A stretch of 49,684 bases of DNA from Saprospiraceae bacterium UBA3362 (GCA_002360455.1 DEQQ01000031.1:1-49684); one strand, 5' to 3'. Shown: positions 24,268 to 33,625, numbered from the stretch's first letter. Notes: generated from the letters alone by a model not told the origin. Numbers and translations: made by a program.

Positions 24268-25086
24268 ATGCACGAGCTAAAACAGATCATAGAATCCACT
24301 TGGGATAATCGAGAATTATTGAAACAAGAACCCAACAAGGAAGCCGTAAGAGAAGTTATAGCATTATTGGATAAGGGTAAGCTAAGAGTTGCTCAATCTG
24401 TTTCTCCGGGAAATTGGGAGGTAAATGATTGGGTTAAAAAAGCAATATTACTCTATTTTCCAATTTCGGAAAACAAAGTAATCCAAGCTGGAGATCTTGA
24501 ATTTTATGACAAAATTCCAACCAAATCAGGATATGCAGATCTGGGAGTGAGAGCAGTTCCTCACGCAATAGCAAGATATGGATCTTATGTGGAAGCAGGT
24601 GCTATTTTGATGCCTAGCTATGTCAATATTGGAGCCTATGTGGGCAGTGGTACTATGATTGATACATGGGCAACGGTGGGTTCTTGTGCACAAATAGGAA
24701 AAAATGTACACATAGCAGGAGGCGTTGGTGTCGGGGGAGTCTTAGAGCCGCCACAGGCTCAGCCTAATATCATAGAAGACAATTGCTTTATAGGTTCTAG
24801 GTGCATCATTGTAGAGGGTGCAATAATAGAACAAGAAGCTGTGTTAGGTGCGAATGTGGTAATAACCGGATCCACCCATATCATTGATGTTACTGGCTCA
24901 GAACCTAAAAAATATACCGGAAGGGTGCCGGCAAGATCAGTTGTCATTCCCGGATCTTACACCAAGTCTTATCCAGCCGGAGAATATCAGGTTCCTTGTG
25001 CTCTAATTATTGGTCAACGAAAAGAAAGTACAGATAAAAAAGTATCGCTCAATGATGCCTTACGAGATTTTGGAGTGAGTGCATAA
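24268..25086 (+). CDS. dapD: 2,3,4,5-tetrahydropyridine-2,6-dicarboxylate N-succinyltransferase
   Basis: 272 residues, matching DapD length. It transfers succinyl from succinyl-CoA to tetrahydrodipicolinate in lysine and meso-diaminopimelate synthesis, so it serves peptidoglycan. An N-terminal helical domain with WEVNDWVKKAILLYF precedes the left-handed beta-helix, whose hexapeptide repeats run from about residue 105 (GAILMPSYVNIGAYVGSGTM). The signature GGVGVGGVLEPPQAQPNIIE and the C-terminal NDALRD are also visible. It is monocistronic, with ygiD convergent just 14 nt beyond its stop. Confidence 0.97.
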   Translation: MHELKQIIESTWDNRELLKQEPNKEAVREVIALLDKGKLRVAQSVSPGNWEVNDWVKKAILLYFPISENKVIQAGDLEFYDKIPTKSGYADLGVRAVPHAIARYGSYVEAGAILMPSYVNIGAYVGSGTMIDTWATVGSCAQIGKNVHIAGGVGVGGVLEPPQAQPNIIEDNCFIGSRCIIVEGAIIEQEAVLGANVVITGSTHIIDVTGSEPKKYTGRVPARSVVIPGSYTKSYPAGEYQVPCALIIGQRKESTDKKVSLNDALRDFGVSA

Positions 25087-25099
25087 AAAAAATAATTCA

Positions 25100-25990
25100 T
25101 TAGACACCAAACATGACAGAGGCCATATTGAGCGAGCCGGCAACAAATTCTTCATTGAAAAATTGAGCTTGTTCATTTTTATTTTGTAAAGCTAATATAT
25201 AAATCAAGGGAAGGTAATGATCAGGACTTGGGATAGCGAGTTGAACGGATTTATTCAATTGATCATAGCGGATAAGTTTTTTATGATCCTTTTCAGATAT
25301 GGCAGCTTTCAAAATAGAATATGACTCTTGTGCCCAATCAAAGCCGTAATTTGGTTTATTAAAATTTTTAAAATCAATCAAACCTAAATTATGGATTAAA
25401 TTTCCACTACCCACTATTAATACACCCTGTTTGCGGAGTTCTTTAAGTTCCTGTGCTAAAGTGTAATGCTCCTGTGTTGACTTAGTATAATCAAGACTCA
25501 TCATAACAACAGGAATATCTGCTTTAGGAAAAAAATGCTTGAGAACAGACCAAGCTCCATGATCTAAGCCCCAGTTTGCATCCAACTCAGACTTAAAAGG
25601 AGAGAGCAATTGTACAGACTTTTGAGCCAATGAAGGCAAACCCGGAGCCGGATATTGAACTTGATAAAGTTCTTGAGGGAAGCCTCCAAAGTCATGTATT
25701 GTTTTGGGCCTTTCCATTGCAGTAAATTTGGTTCCTCTTGTATAGTAATGAGCAGAAATACAAAGAATGGCCTTTGGCTTCGGAAGGTTTTGTGCAACAG
25801 ATCTAAATTTTCTAACGAATTGATTCTCTTCTATTGCGTTCATTGGGCTTCCATGTCCCAAGAATAAGATGGGCATTTCTCTAGGAACTGAATTTTCCTC
25901 TTCCGGATTTTCATTTTGTAGTCCGGGTAACCATTGCCCGGGAGTGATAGAAGCCATACCAATAAGTTTTAAAAATTCTGATCTTTTCAT
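25100..25990 (-). CDS. ygiD: Extradiol ring-cleavage dioxygenase, YgiD/LigB type
   Basis: 296 residues. It belongs to the 4,5-DOPA-extradiol-dioxygenase-like family, which uses Fe(II) or Zn to cleave catechols. Metal-ligand histidines are visible in LFLGHGSPMNA, CISAHYYTRG and LDHGAWSVLKHFFP, and the active-site region is SPDHYLPLIY. An N-terminal MKRSEFLKLIGMASITPGQW recalls the short tag found on Bacteroidota members and may be a poorly cleaved signal. It lies 21 nt after the EnvC-like gene on the same strand and so is probably the last gene of the pyk-to-ygiD run. The physiological substrate is unknown. Confidence 0.9.
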   Translation of the reverse strand: MKRSEFLKLIGMASITPGQWLPGLQNENPEEENSVPREMPILFLGHGSPMNAIEENQFVRKFRSVAQNLPKPKAILCISAHYYTRGTKFTAMERPKTIHDFGGFPQELYQVQYPAPGLPSLAQKSVQLLSPFKSELDANWGLDHGAWSVLKHFFPKADIPVVMMSLDYTKSTQEHYTLAQELKELRKQGVLIVGSGNLIHNLGLIDFKNFNKPNYGFDWAQESYSILKAAISEKDHKKLIRYDQLNKSVQLAIPSPDHYLPLIYILALQNKNEQAQFFNEEFVAGSLNMASVMFGV

Positions 25991-26011
25991 AACCGATAAC
26001 TAAAAAAAGAA

Positions 26012-27139
26012 CTAAAAGAAATCAACAGGATTCAAAGCTGTTTTGCCTTTCCAGATCTCAAAATGCAGTTGAAATTGGCTGTTCCCTTTGTTTGAGGCTT
26101 TGCCGATTTGTATGTTTTGATGAATCGTTTCTTTTGGCCTAACCAATACAGACTCTAGTTTTGAATAAAGTTGATATAGGTCACCATCTCGAACTAAAAC
26201 CATAAATAACCCATCCGGCATCTGTCGGATTTGGATGACCTCTCCACCATGAGCAGTAGTGACAAACGACTGATTGCTCTGGATATCAATTCCATTATTA
26301 TTGGATTGAATTTGGCCGGATTGAAATGTTCTTCCAAATCTTCCCGTGATAACTCCGCCGGGAAGCGGAAACCGCCAATCGGTTCTACTCACAATAGTCT
26401 TAGACGAATTGAGATTTGCATTAGCAAATTGGATTCTTGCTTCGTCTAAAGCTTGTGTATATTGGGACTGTTCCAATCTGTATTTTTGAATCTCTTTTTC
26501 TAAGCTTTGTTTTTTTGTTAGTATTTCTTTAGATAGAATTTTACTTTGTTCTAAATCTGTATTTAGTTTCTTCTTTTCATCATTGCTCCAACTGATAACT
26601 TGTTGAACACTGTCTAATTTTTCTTTGAGTATATTTTCTTTGTTATAATATCCATTAAGTTTCTGAGAGTAAAATTCGAGTTCTTTTTTTTGATGTGCTT
26701 CCCATTGCTTTAACCAATACCAATACAGTTTTTGTTCGATCAACGTTTTAGCATAAATCGAAACAGGAATGGCATGATTGGATTGCTTAGAAATCCACTG
26801 AAGCTGTAGCAATTTGGAATAGGCAGATTTGATCTGTTGTATTTGCTCCAGATCATTTTGGCTTCCGGCTTTTAAAGTATTGAGTTGATCTTGGATGCTT
26901 GTAGCCTGTTTTTCCAACTCTTTAATCAAGTCATTTCTATATGCAATTTGGCTGTTGAGTAATTGTAGTGCTTTTAACTGTGTTGCCTCATCTTTTTTTG
27001 TAGATTGAATTAATTCATTTGTTTTAAAAATGGCTTCCTTTATTTGATTAATTTTTTGTTGATTTTGATCCGGCAAAACATAAAATCCCAGTGCTAAAAT
27101 TACACTGCAATAAATTGCTAATATCTTGACGATGTTCAT
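26012..27139 (-). CDS. EnvC-like murein hydrolase activator with degenerate LytM domain
   Basis: 375 residues. An N-terminal signal or anchor (IVKILAIYCSVILALGFYVL) leads into a long coiled coil (about 28-235) and then a LytM/M23 domain (about 255-375). The M23 zinc sites are lost. NNNGIDI has Asn282 where HxGxD has His, FQLHFEIW has Gln357 where HxH has its first His, and LYSKL lacks the His of the YxHL box. That is the EnvC pattern: it would not cut peptidoglycan itself but activate an amidase in the periplasm at division. It lies 11 nt after DUF4292 and is read together with it. Confidence 0.9.
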   Translation of the reverse strand: MNIVKILAIYCSVILALGFYVLPDQNQQKINQIKEAIFKTNELIQSTKKDEATQLKALQLLNSQIAYRNDLIKELEKQATSIQDQLNTLKAGSQNDLEQIQQIKSAYSKLLQLQWISKQSNHAIPVSIYAKTLIEQKLYWYWLKQWEAHQKKELEFYSQKLNGYYNKENILKEKLDSVQQVISWSNDEKKKLNTDLEQSKILSKEILTKKQSLEKEIQKYRLEQSQYTQALDEARIQFANANLNSSKTIVSRTDWRFPLPGGVITGRFGRTFQSGQIQSNNNGIDIQSNQSFVTTAHGGEVIQIRQMPDGLFMVLVRDGDLYQLYSKLESVLVRPKETIHQNIQIGKASNKGNSQFQLHFEIWKGKTALNPVDFF

Positions 27140-27150
27140 AATCCAAAAAG

Positions 27151-27903
27151 TTAAATTTTTGTGTAATGTGCAGGAATTTCAAACTTCAACTTTTCAGGTT
27201 TGTTCCAGCTTATCTCGTCCAATAAAATTCTTATTTCGGTTTTTCCATAATTAATCTCATATAAGGTAATATAAAGTTTAGATGGACAAAAAAACTTCCC
27301 GTCGGTTTTCCACTCTTCCATTTCTATACGGAGTTCTTGTCCATTTTGATTTAATACATAAAGATTTGGGAGCAAATTGTTTTTATCAAACTTAGACTCC
27401 GCCCAAAATAATTCTGAACTTCCAAGAAGAGAATAATGATTCACACTATCTGCCACAGAATAACGCAAATAATCGGATAGGTAAACTCCGGACAATAAAA
27501 TGTCTTGTAACAAGTAGGTATCAAAAGGTAAATTCCATTTATCTTGAAACTCTTGGGTGCTTTGATTTGAGAATTGTTGATTGAAACGATCTAAAACGGT
27601 TAGAGTGTCCGGTCTCAATAATGCTCTGAACACTTCAATTCCTACTTTGCGAACAGCAATAAGTGAAGCAGAATCAACGACAGAATATAATGATATCTTT
27701 GCGCTTTGATCGATAGCTTTATTTCTAATATCTATACTTCCTTTTGCTGTGAGAAATTTACAGTCTGTTCGAGATTGGGATAATCTGATCAAATCTTGGG
27801 CCGTATAGATTTTTTCAACTGTCGGCGAAACCATAGTTTTTTTCTTGGTTGCACAAGAGAAAATTAATATGGATAAGGAAAAGAAAAGGAAACTTTTTCT
27901 CAT
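27151..27903 (-). CDS. DUF4292 family lipoprotein
   Basis: 250 residues. MRKSFLFFSLSILIFSCATK is a lipoprotein signal with lipobox IFSC. The body (KGSIDIRNKAIDQSAKISLY, VGIEVFRALLRPDTLTVLDR) fits DUF4292. Family members are thought to be LolB/LolA-like outer-membrane lipoproteins, but the function is not established. Its ATG shares one base with the stop of the TPR gene (TAATG), so translation is coupled. The gene order TPR, DUF4292, EnvC-like is a recurring Bacteroidota block, which suggests a joint role at the envelope. Confidence 0.85.
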   Translation of the reverse strand: MRKSFLFFSLSILIFSCATKKKTMVSPTVEKIYTAQDLIRLSQSRTDCKFLTAKGSIDIRNKAIDQSAKISLYSVVDSASLIAVRKVGIEVFRALLRPDTLTVLDRFNQQFSNQSTQEFQDKWNLPFDTYLLQDILLSGVYLSDYLRYSVADSVNHYSLLGSSELFWAESKFDKNNLLPNLYVLNQNGQELRIEMEEWKTDGKFFCPSKLYITLYEINYGKTEIRILLDEISWNKPEKLKFEIPAHYTKI

Positions 27904-29600
27904 TAGGATTTAATCGATTGTAATAAAGTTTCAAATGGTTTTTTGTATTCTGCAATTTCCTGACCTTTGAGTAGCTGTTGTTTAGCTTCATTTGGTTCGC
28001 CCAAGACCAGATATACTTTTGATAAAAGCAATATAACCTCCGGTGTTTTTTTATTAGGATTTTGAATCAACTGCTGTAGAAGTTCTTTAGATTTTGTATA
28101 TTCTTTTGTACAATAATAAATTTTAGCCAAGAGAAACTGTTTATAATCTTCATTGATCTTTGTGCTAGAAAATGCATCCATCCAGTTGATTGGCTTTTCA
28201 TTTTTCTCACAAATCAAATAGCTATTGTATTCAATGGCAAATAAATCTTTCTCATGGATTGCTTTGGCTTTGTCCCAGGCAACATCAGCTTCCTTCCATT
28301 TCTTTTCTGCAGAAAGAATTTTAGCTTTTAAAATTAATGCCTCGGATTTTTTAGAAGCATTGTTTTGAACCATTAATAATAATTGATCTGTTTGAGCTAA
28401 GGCGTCTTGATAATTTTCTCTTTGAAAAAATGATTCTGCCAAAGCATAATACAAAAAACTTTGATTTGGATATTCATCTAAAGCTTTGTTACAATAAAGC
28501 TCCAAGCTGTTCCATTCATTTGTTTTAAGTAATGAGTAGATCAAGTGATCCCACACTGTAAAGGGAACTCTTCCGCTTTCAGCTGCTTTTTGGTAAGCCT
28601 GCCTTGCAGACCTGTATTGTTCTAATGCAAAATAAGTATCCCCTTTTAGACTATAGGGCTTGGAGTCTTTTGGATATTGGCTTATAAGCAAATCCGTTTT
28701 ATCTAAAATTTCTTTTTGCAGTTGTGGATCTTTGGTTATTATCAATTGATCTAATAAAGGAATCATAGTGATAACTTTTTGGTCAATTCCTATATTCGGA
28801 TTGTTTAGATCTATACTGGACGAAGTTTTTGATTGTTCTTGTTTGGAGTTTTGTGAAATAAGTGGATGATAAGGCTCTTTTATTTTTAATGTATTTCGGG
28901 CTTCATTGGCTTTATCATTCAAATAATTCAGCTCATAAAGCGGAATTATTTTTGCCAACAATGCAGCATTTCCCGGAAATAAAGCCAAAGATTGCTCCAG
29001 AGCTTCTATTGCTTTATTTTGTTTGTTGAGGCTGCAGAAGACCTCTGATTTTTTTATGCTCAACTCCACCTGAGCGCCAAATTTCTTTTGGGCAAGATCT
29101 AACAATTTCAATGCTTGGTCGGGCATTTTGGCTTTCATGTACATGTAAGCGGCATTGTCATAAAATGTATAATTTTCCGAATCTAGTCCAATCAATTTTT
29201 CATAGCTTTTTGCCGCTTCCGGATAATCGCTGTAAGATTCCATAAGATTGGCCTGATATACCCAAAACCATGAATTTTTAGGGTCTGCTTGAGTGCATTG
29301 AATAATTGCTTTAATGGCTTCTTCATGCCTCGATTGCGATTTATATAATCTAGCCAAATAATAAAATGCTGTAGCTCTTGTCTCCAATTGTTGACTCAAC
29401 TTTTCAAACGCTTCAATGGCTTTATTTGTATTCCCAATACTTTCTTCTTTGAGAGCATCAATCATTTTGCCTTGAAGGTCCAATTCCGGAGATAGTGCCT
29501 CATCCTGTGACCATATAGAACTATACAGTCCAAGCAAGAACAGTATCCATAGCCATGAGTAGGATTTTGGATTTTGTAATTGAAGCCTTGATAAATTCAT
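27903..29600 (-). CDS. Tetratricopeptide-repeat protein (cell envelope)
   Basis: About 565 residues. I take the ATG at 29600; another in-frame ATG lies at 29612. An N-terminal signal peptide or anchor (WLWILFLLGLYSSIWSQ) is followed by TPR units through most of the length. Examples are AIEAFEKLSQQLETRATAFY, AAKSYEKLIGLDSENYTFYD, AIEALEQSLALFPGNAALLA and SARQAYQKAAESGRVPFTVW. A TPR superhelix usually serves as a scaffold for protein partners. It lies downstream of pyk (96 nt from this start) and overlaps the DUF4292 start by 1 nt. Its partner may be the EnvC-like protein encoded two genes on (inference from order only). Confidence 0.88.
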   Translation of the reverse strand: MNLSRLQLQNPKSYSWLWILFLLGLYSSIWSQDEALSPELDLQGKMIDALKEESIGNTNKAIEAFEKLSQQLETRATAFYYLARLYKSQSRHEEAIKAIIQCTQADPKNSWFWVYQANLMESYSDYPEAAKSYEKLIGLDSENYTFYDNAAYMYMKAKMPDQALKLLDLAQKKFGAQVELSIKKSEVFCSLNKQNKAIEALEQSLALFPGNAALLAKIIPLYELNYLNDKANEARNTLKIKEPYHPLISQNSKQEQSKTSSSIDLNNPNIGIDQKVITMIPLLDQLIITKDPQLQKEILDKTDLLISQYPKDSKPYSLKGDTYFALEQYRSARQAYQKAAESGRVPFTVWDHLIYSLLKTNEWNSLELYCNKALDEYPNQSFLYYALAESFFQRENYQDALAQTDQLLLMVQNNASKKSEALILKAKILSAEKKWKEADVAWDKAKAIHEKDLFAIEYNSYLICEKNEKPINWMDAFSSTKINEDYKQFLLAKIYYCTKEYTKSKELLQQLIQNPNKKTPEVILLLSKVYLVLGEPNEAKQQLLKGQEIAEYKKPFETLLQSIKS

Positions 29601-29695
29601 TCTACTATACATTAATAAAAAATTGCAAGTGCGAGATGTATAAAAGGAAATGATTTTTCCTTAAGCCATCAAACGTATTTTAGCCTTAAAAAATT

Positions 29696-31120
29696 CTATT
29701 CAACCTCAGTTACTTTCATCATGTTGGTTCTAAGTTTTTTATGCAGCGGCATACTCCCGGTATTGACGACAGTATCTCCGGTTGTTACTTTGTTTTCTCT
29801 TTTGAGAATGTCTACTAAGTCCTCTATGGTTTCATCGGTTGAGCTGTTTTTATCATAGTAAAAACAACGAACTCCCCACACTAAATTCAAAGTTCCAAGC
29901 ATATGGACTGCGGGAGAGAAAATATAGATAGGGCATTTAGGTCTGTAACAAGAAGTTTTGAAGGCAGTATAGCCGGAAACGGTTAATCCGACAATAGCTT
30001 TTGCACCAATATCTTCTGCTGTTTTGGCGGCATTAAAACAAACTACATCGCTATAAAACGTAGATGATTTATCTGAGGCCTTAGGTTTTTTAATTTGAAT
30101 AGAATAATTTTTTTCTGCTTCGGCAATGATTCTATTCATCGCTTGCACCACCAGGATAGGGTGTTTTCCTACAGAAGTTTCTCCGCTCAACATGACGGCA
30201 TCTGCTCCATCAAAAACGGCATTGGCAACATCAGTAACCTCAGCTCGTGTAGGGCTGGGATTATTGATCATAGAGTCCATCATTTGAGTTGCTACGATCA
30301 CCGGTCTGGATCTTTGGATGCATTCGTTAATGATCATTTTTTGAATGCTTGGGAGTTTTTCAATGGGCATTTCCACACCAAGATCCCCTCGAGCTACCAT
30401 AATTCCGTTGCTGGCTTTAATTATCTTATCGATATTTCGAACAGCCTCCGGTTTTTCGATTTTAGAAATAACTTTAGCAAAATGGCCTTTCTTCTCAATT
30501 CTATTGACCAAATCTTCAACATCGGCGGATTTTCTTACAAAAGATAGCGCAATCCAGTTGACCGGTTGAGTGAGTATAAAATCGAGATCTTCCAAATCTT
30601 TTTCAGTGAGAGATGGGAGACTTACCTCAGTATCAGGAAGGTTGACTCCTTTATTTGAGCTCAATATTCCACCATAGAGACATTTGAGTTTGACAGTATC
30701 TACCTTATTGGTTTCGACTACCTCAAACATTAGTTTGCCGTCATCTATTAAGATTTTTTCGCCCGGTTTGACATCCTGAGCAAAATAATCATAACTCATA
30801 TAGATCTGATCCTTGGTTCCGAGACACTCTTCATCTTTGAAAGTGAGAATATCTCCCGGATTCACTTGTATACCGTTATTTTCGATTTTACCTATGCGCA
30901 ATTTTGGCCCTTGAAGGTCTGCTAGTATCCCGACATGGGCATCATATTCTTGGTTGATCTTCTGAATATGCTGAATTACTTTAAGGTGATCCTCATGACT
31001 TCCATGAGAAAAATTCAGTCTAAAAATCGCAACTCCTTCTTTTACAAGGGCTAACAAGCCTTCATAGGAGCTGCAGGCAGGCCCAACAGTAGCTACAATT
31101 TTGGTATTGTGATGAATCAT
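29696..31120 (-). CDS. pyk: Pyruvate kinase
   Basis: 474 residues, normal for bacterial PykF/PykA. It catalyses phosphoenolpyruvate + ADP to pyruvate + ATP. Landmarks are TKIVATVGPACSSYEGL at the N-terminus, RLNFSHGSHEDH (phosphate and ADP site), the lid-domain region LTFKDEECLG, LSFVRKSADVEDL, the active-site region GIMVARGDLGVEMPIEKLP and VATQMMDSMINNPSPTRAEV. The C-terminal domain ends KKLRTNMMKVTEVE. It is divergent from acpP. No -7 element of the common type is found in front of it, so its promoter is unclear. Confidence 0.97.
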   Translation of the reverse strand: MIHHNTKIVATVGPACSSYEGLLALVKEGVAIFRLNFSHGSHEDHLKVIQHIQKINQEYDAHVGILADLQGPKLRIGKIENNGIQVNPGDILTFKDEECLGTKDQIYMSYDYFAQDVKPGEKILIDDGKLMFEVVETNKVDTVKLKCLYGGILSSNKGVNLPDTEVSLPSLTEKDLEDLDFILTQPVNWIALSFVRKSADVEDLVNRIEKKGHFAKVISKIEKPEAVRNIDKIIKASNGIMVARGDLGVEMPIEKLPSIQKMIINECIQRSRPVIVATQMMDSMINNPSPTRAEVTDVANAVFDGADAVMLSGETSVGKHPILVVQAMNRIIAEAEKNYSIQIKKPKASDKSSTFYSDVVCFNAAKTAEDIGAKAIVGLTVSGYTAFKTSCYRPKCPIYIFSPAVHMLGTLNLVWGVRCFYYDKNSSTDETIEDLVDILKRENKVTTGDTVVNTGSMPLHKKLRTNMMKVTEVE

Positions 31121-31201
31121 TTATAATCTTTAGTTAATAAGGAACAAAATAGAGAAGAAAAGTTGTTTTAGTGACAAAACAAAATAAAAAATCGCAAATT
31201 C

Positions 31202-31233
31202 TTTGGTATTCAATGTATGAATCCTTTAATTTG
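31202..31233 (+). promoter_or_regulatory. Promoter of the acpP-fabF-rnc cluster
   Basis: TTTG at 31202-31205, a 20-nt spacer, then TTAATTTG at 31226-31233 (one mismatch to TAnnTTTG). This is the only site in the window where both -33 and -7 boxes are seen with proper spacing. It predicts a leader of about 22 nt before the acpP ATG. Confidence 0.6.
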
Positions 31234-31262
31234 CGCAATGGTTTAAAAGAAATCAGTTAACA

Positions 31263-31499
31263 ATGTCAAACATAGCAGAAAAAGTTAAGAAAATTATTGT
31301 GGAAAAATTAGGCGTAGATGAGTCAGAAGTGACCAATGAGGCCAGTTTTGTAAATGATCTTGGAGCAGATTCTCTAGACACTGTAGAGTTGATCATGGAG
31401 TTTGAAAAAGCTTTTGACACATCCATTCCGGATGATCAGGCAGAAAAAATTCAAACTGTAGGTCAAGCTATAGCGTATTTGGAGGCAAACGCTAAATAA
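31263..31499 (+). CDS. acpP: Acyl carrier protein
   Basis: 78 residues, acidic, mainly helical. The 4'-phosphopantetheine attachment serine is Ser37 in GADSLDTVELIMEFEKAF. It carries growing acyl chains in fatty acid synthesis. It is followed by fabF and rnc in the common acpP-fabF-rnc order. A hairpin at 31528-31570 between acpP and fabF would let many transcripts stop after acpP, fitting the large amount of ACP cells need. Confidence 0.98.
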   Translation: MSNIAEKVKKIIVEKLGVDESEVTNEASFVNDLGADSLDTVELIMEFEKAFDTSIPDDQAEKIQTVGQAIAYLEANAK

Positions 31500-31527
31500 G
31501 CCCTTTTTCTTAATCAGAAATCCATTT

Positions 31528-31570
31528 CCAACAACCAGGAGTAAGATACTTTTGGTTGTTGGCTTTTTTA
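31528..31570 (+). terminator. Partial terminator between acpP and fabF
   Basis: CCAACAACCA (31528-31537) pairs perfectly with TGGTTGTTGG (31553-31562), followed by CTTTTTTAC. It lies 28 nt after the acpP stop and 20 nt before the fabF ATG, so it probably attenuates downstream transcription rather than ending it. Confidence 0.85.
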
Positions 31571-31589
31571 CTTGTAACCCAGTTAAGAT

Positions 31590-32831
31590 ATGCGTCGAGT
31601 AGTTATTACCGGAATTGGTGTGCTGTCTCCCATAGGGAATGGCTTGGATGCTTATAGAGATGCTCTTAGAGAAGGAAAGAGTGGCGCTGGTCCTATTACT
31701 AGATTTGACGCTTCTCTTTTTAAAACTAGATTTGTTTGTGAGCTAAAAAATTTTAATCCGGAGGACTATATTGATAAAAAAGAGGCAAGAAAATTGGATC
31801 CCTTTGCGCAATATGCCTTGGCCGTAGCCGATATGGCCATGAAAGACAGTGGGATAAATCTTGAGGCTGTGGATAAAACAAGGTTTGGGGTTATTTGGGG
31901 CAGCGGAATAGGTGGTTTTTATACTTTGGAGACCGATATATCTGAGGCAGCACTCGGTAACGGTACACCTCGGTACAGTCCTTTTTTGATTCCTAAATTG
32001 ATTTCGGACATAGCTCCGGGGCATATTTCTATCAAATATGGTCTTATGGGCATCAATTACGGCACAGTTTCAGCCTGTGCTTCTTCCAGCCACGCTTTAT
32101 CAAATGCCTTTGATTATATTAGACTTGGGAAAGCAGATTTGATGGTTACCGGAGGGTCTGAGGCCGCAGTGACCAAAGCCGGAGTAGGAGGATTTTCTTC
32201 TATGAAAGCTTTGTCTGAGCGCAATGACGATTATCTCACCGCTTCGAGACCTTACGATAAAGATCGCGACGGTTTTGTTTTGGGTGAAGGAGCAGGAGCT
32301 CTTATCCTCGAAGAATATGAGCACGCTAAAAAAAGAGGAGCGACAATATATGCCGAAGTTTGTGGGTCCGGCCTTACAGCAGATGCCTATCATATTACGG
32401 CACCTCATCCTGATGGACTAGGAGCAAAAAATGCCATGGAGCTGGCCTTGACAGAGGCGAAAATGAATAAGGAAGATATAGACTATATTAATACACATGG
32501 TACTTCAACACCTTTGGGAGATATCGCAGAGGTGAAAGCCATAATGAAAGTTTTTGGAGAACATTCTTATAACTTGAATATTTCCAGTACAAAATCAATG
32601 ACAGGCCATTTGCTTGGAGCGGCGGGAGTCATAGAAATTATTGCAGGCGTACTGGCAATAAAACATGATTTTATACCACCTACCATTAATCACTTTACTG
32701 ACGATCCGGAATTGGATCCAAAACTTAATTTTACCTTCAACCAAGCTCAAGAACGGCGCATTAATGCCTTTTTGAGCAATACCTTTGGCTTTGGGGGGCA
32801 CAACAGTTCAGTGATTATAAAGCGATGTTAG
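31590..32831 (+). CDS. fabF: Beta-ketoacyl-ACP synthase II
   Basis: 413 residues. It elongates acyl-ACP by condensation with malonyl-ACP. The Cys-His-His triad is visible: Cys163 in VSACASSSHAL, His303 in NTHGTSTPLGD and His340 in STKSMTGHLLGAAG (with Lys335). The start MRRVVITGIGVLSPIGNGLD is canonical. The FabF-type gate region GFGGHNSSVIIKR ends the protein. The rnc gene starts 7 nt before its stop. Confidence 0.98.
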   Translation: MRRVVITGIGVLSPIGNGLDAYRDALREGKSGAGPITRFDASLFKTRFVCELKNFNPEDYIDKKEARKLDPFAQYALAVADMAMKDSGINLEAVDKTRFGVIWGSGIGGFYTLETDISEAALGNGTPRYSPFLIPKLISDIAPGHISIKYGLMGINYGTVSACASSSHALSNAFDYIRLGKADLMVTGGSEAAVTKAGVGGFSSMKALSERNDDYLTASRPYDKDRDGFVLGEGAGALILEEYEHAKKRGATIYAEVCGSGLTADAYHITAPHPDGLGAKNAMELALTEAKMNKEDIDYINTHGTSTPLGDIAEVKAIMKVFGEHSYNLNISSTKSMTGHLLGAAGVIEIIAGVLAIKHDFIPPTINHFTDDPELDPKLNFTFNQAQERRINAFLSNTFGFGGHNSSVIIKRC

Positions 32832-33583
32832 GATTTTTACTAAAGTATTACCGAAAAACAAACCACAGATTTTTTTCTAAAGACAAGTTCTTTGTAGAAA
32901 GAATCAAAGAATTGACAGGATTTACTCCGGCTCATATTTATTTATTTAAGCTGGCATTCCATCATAAGTCTACTTTTAATAATAATGGGGCCAATGGTCA
33001 TTTGGTAAATGGAGTCTATCAATCCAATGAACGGTTGGAATACTTAGGCGATGCCTTATTAAGCTTTGTGATTGGCGAATATTTATTTAAAAAATATCCC
33101 AACGCAGACGAGGGTTTTCTTACTAAAATGAGATCTAAAATAGTCAAGAGAAAAACACTCAATGATATTGCAGAGCAAATGGGCTTAGACCACTTAATGC
33201 TAGAATTTAATCAAACGGCACTCTCTCAGTCCATGCTTGGCAATGCACTTGAAGCTCTTATTGGAGCTATATATATGGAGCAAGGTTTTGAGTACACTAA
33301 AGGATTTATTTTGAGCAATATGTTGCGCAAATTTGTGGATGTAGAACATCTTGAAGCTCATGATGACAACTACAAAAGTCAACTATTGGAATGGTGTCAA
33401 AAACACACAAAAGAAATTGATTTTCGTGTTATTGAAAAATACAAAACAGACAAGAGAGATCGATTCAAAATAGGAGTTTTTATGGATGGTAAAGAACTTG
33501 CCTGTGCAGAAGATTTCAATAAAAAATCTGCAGAGCAAATTGCAGCAGGGCTAGCACTTAAAGAATTGGGTGTTCGAGAATAA
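32825..33583 (+). CDS. rnc: Ribonuclease III
   Basis: 252 residues. It cleaves double-stranded RNA in rRNA and mRNA maturation. The signature NERLEYLGDALLSF (68-81) holds catalytic Glu72 and Asp76. The second metal site reads SMLGNALEALIGAIY, with Glu143 kept but Asn140 at the place where E. coli RNase III has Asp114. From memory this Asn is usual in Bacteroidota. A double-stranded-RNA-binding domain fills the C-terminus (about 180-250, YKSQLLEWCQKHTKE). It overlaps fabF by 7 nt, so the two are coupled. Confidence 0.97.
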   Translation: MLGFLLKYYRKTNHRFFSKDKFFVERIKELTGFTPAHIYLFKLAFHHKSTFNNNGANGHLVNGVYQSNERLEYLGDALLSFVIGEYLFKKYPNADEGFLTKMRSKIVKRKTLNDIAEQMGLDHLMLEFNQTALSQSMLGNALEALIGAIYMEQGFEYTKGFILSNMLRKFVDVEHLEAHDDNYKSQLLEWCQKHTKEIDFRVIEKYKTDKRDRFKIGVFMDGKELACAEDFNKKSAEQIAAGLALKELGVRE

Positions 33584-33625
33584 ATAAATAAATTAGACTG
33601 CTTTTATACATAGATTTGGAATCTT

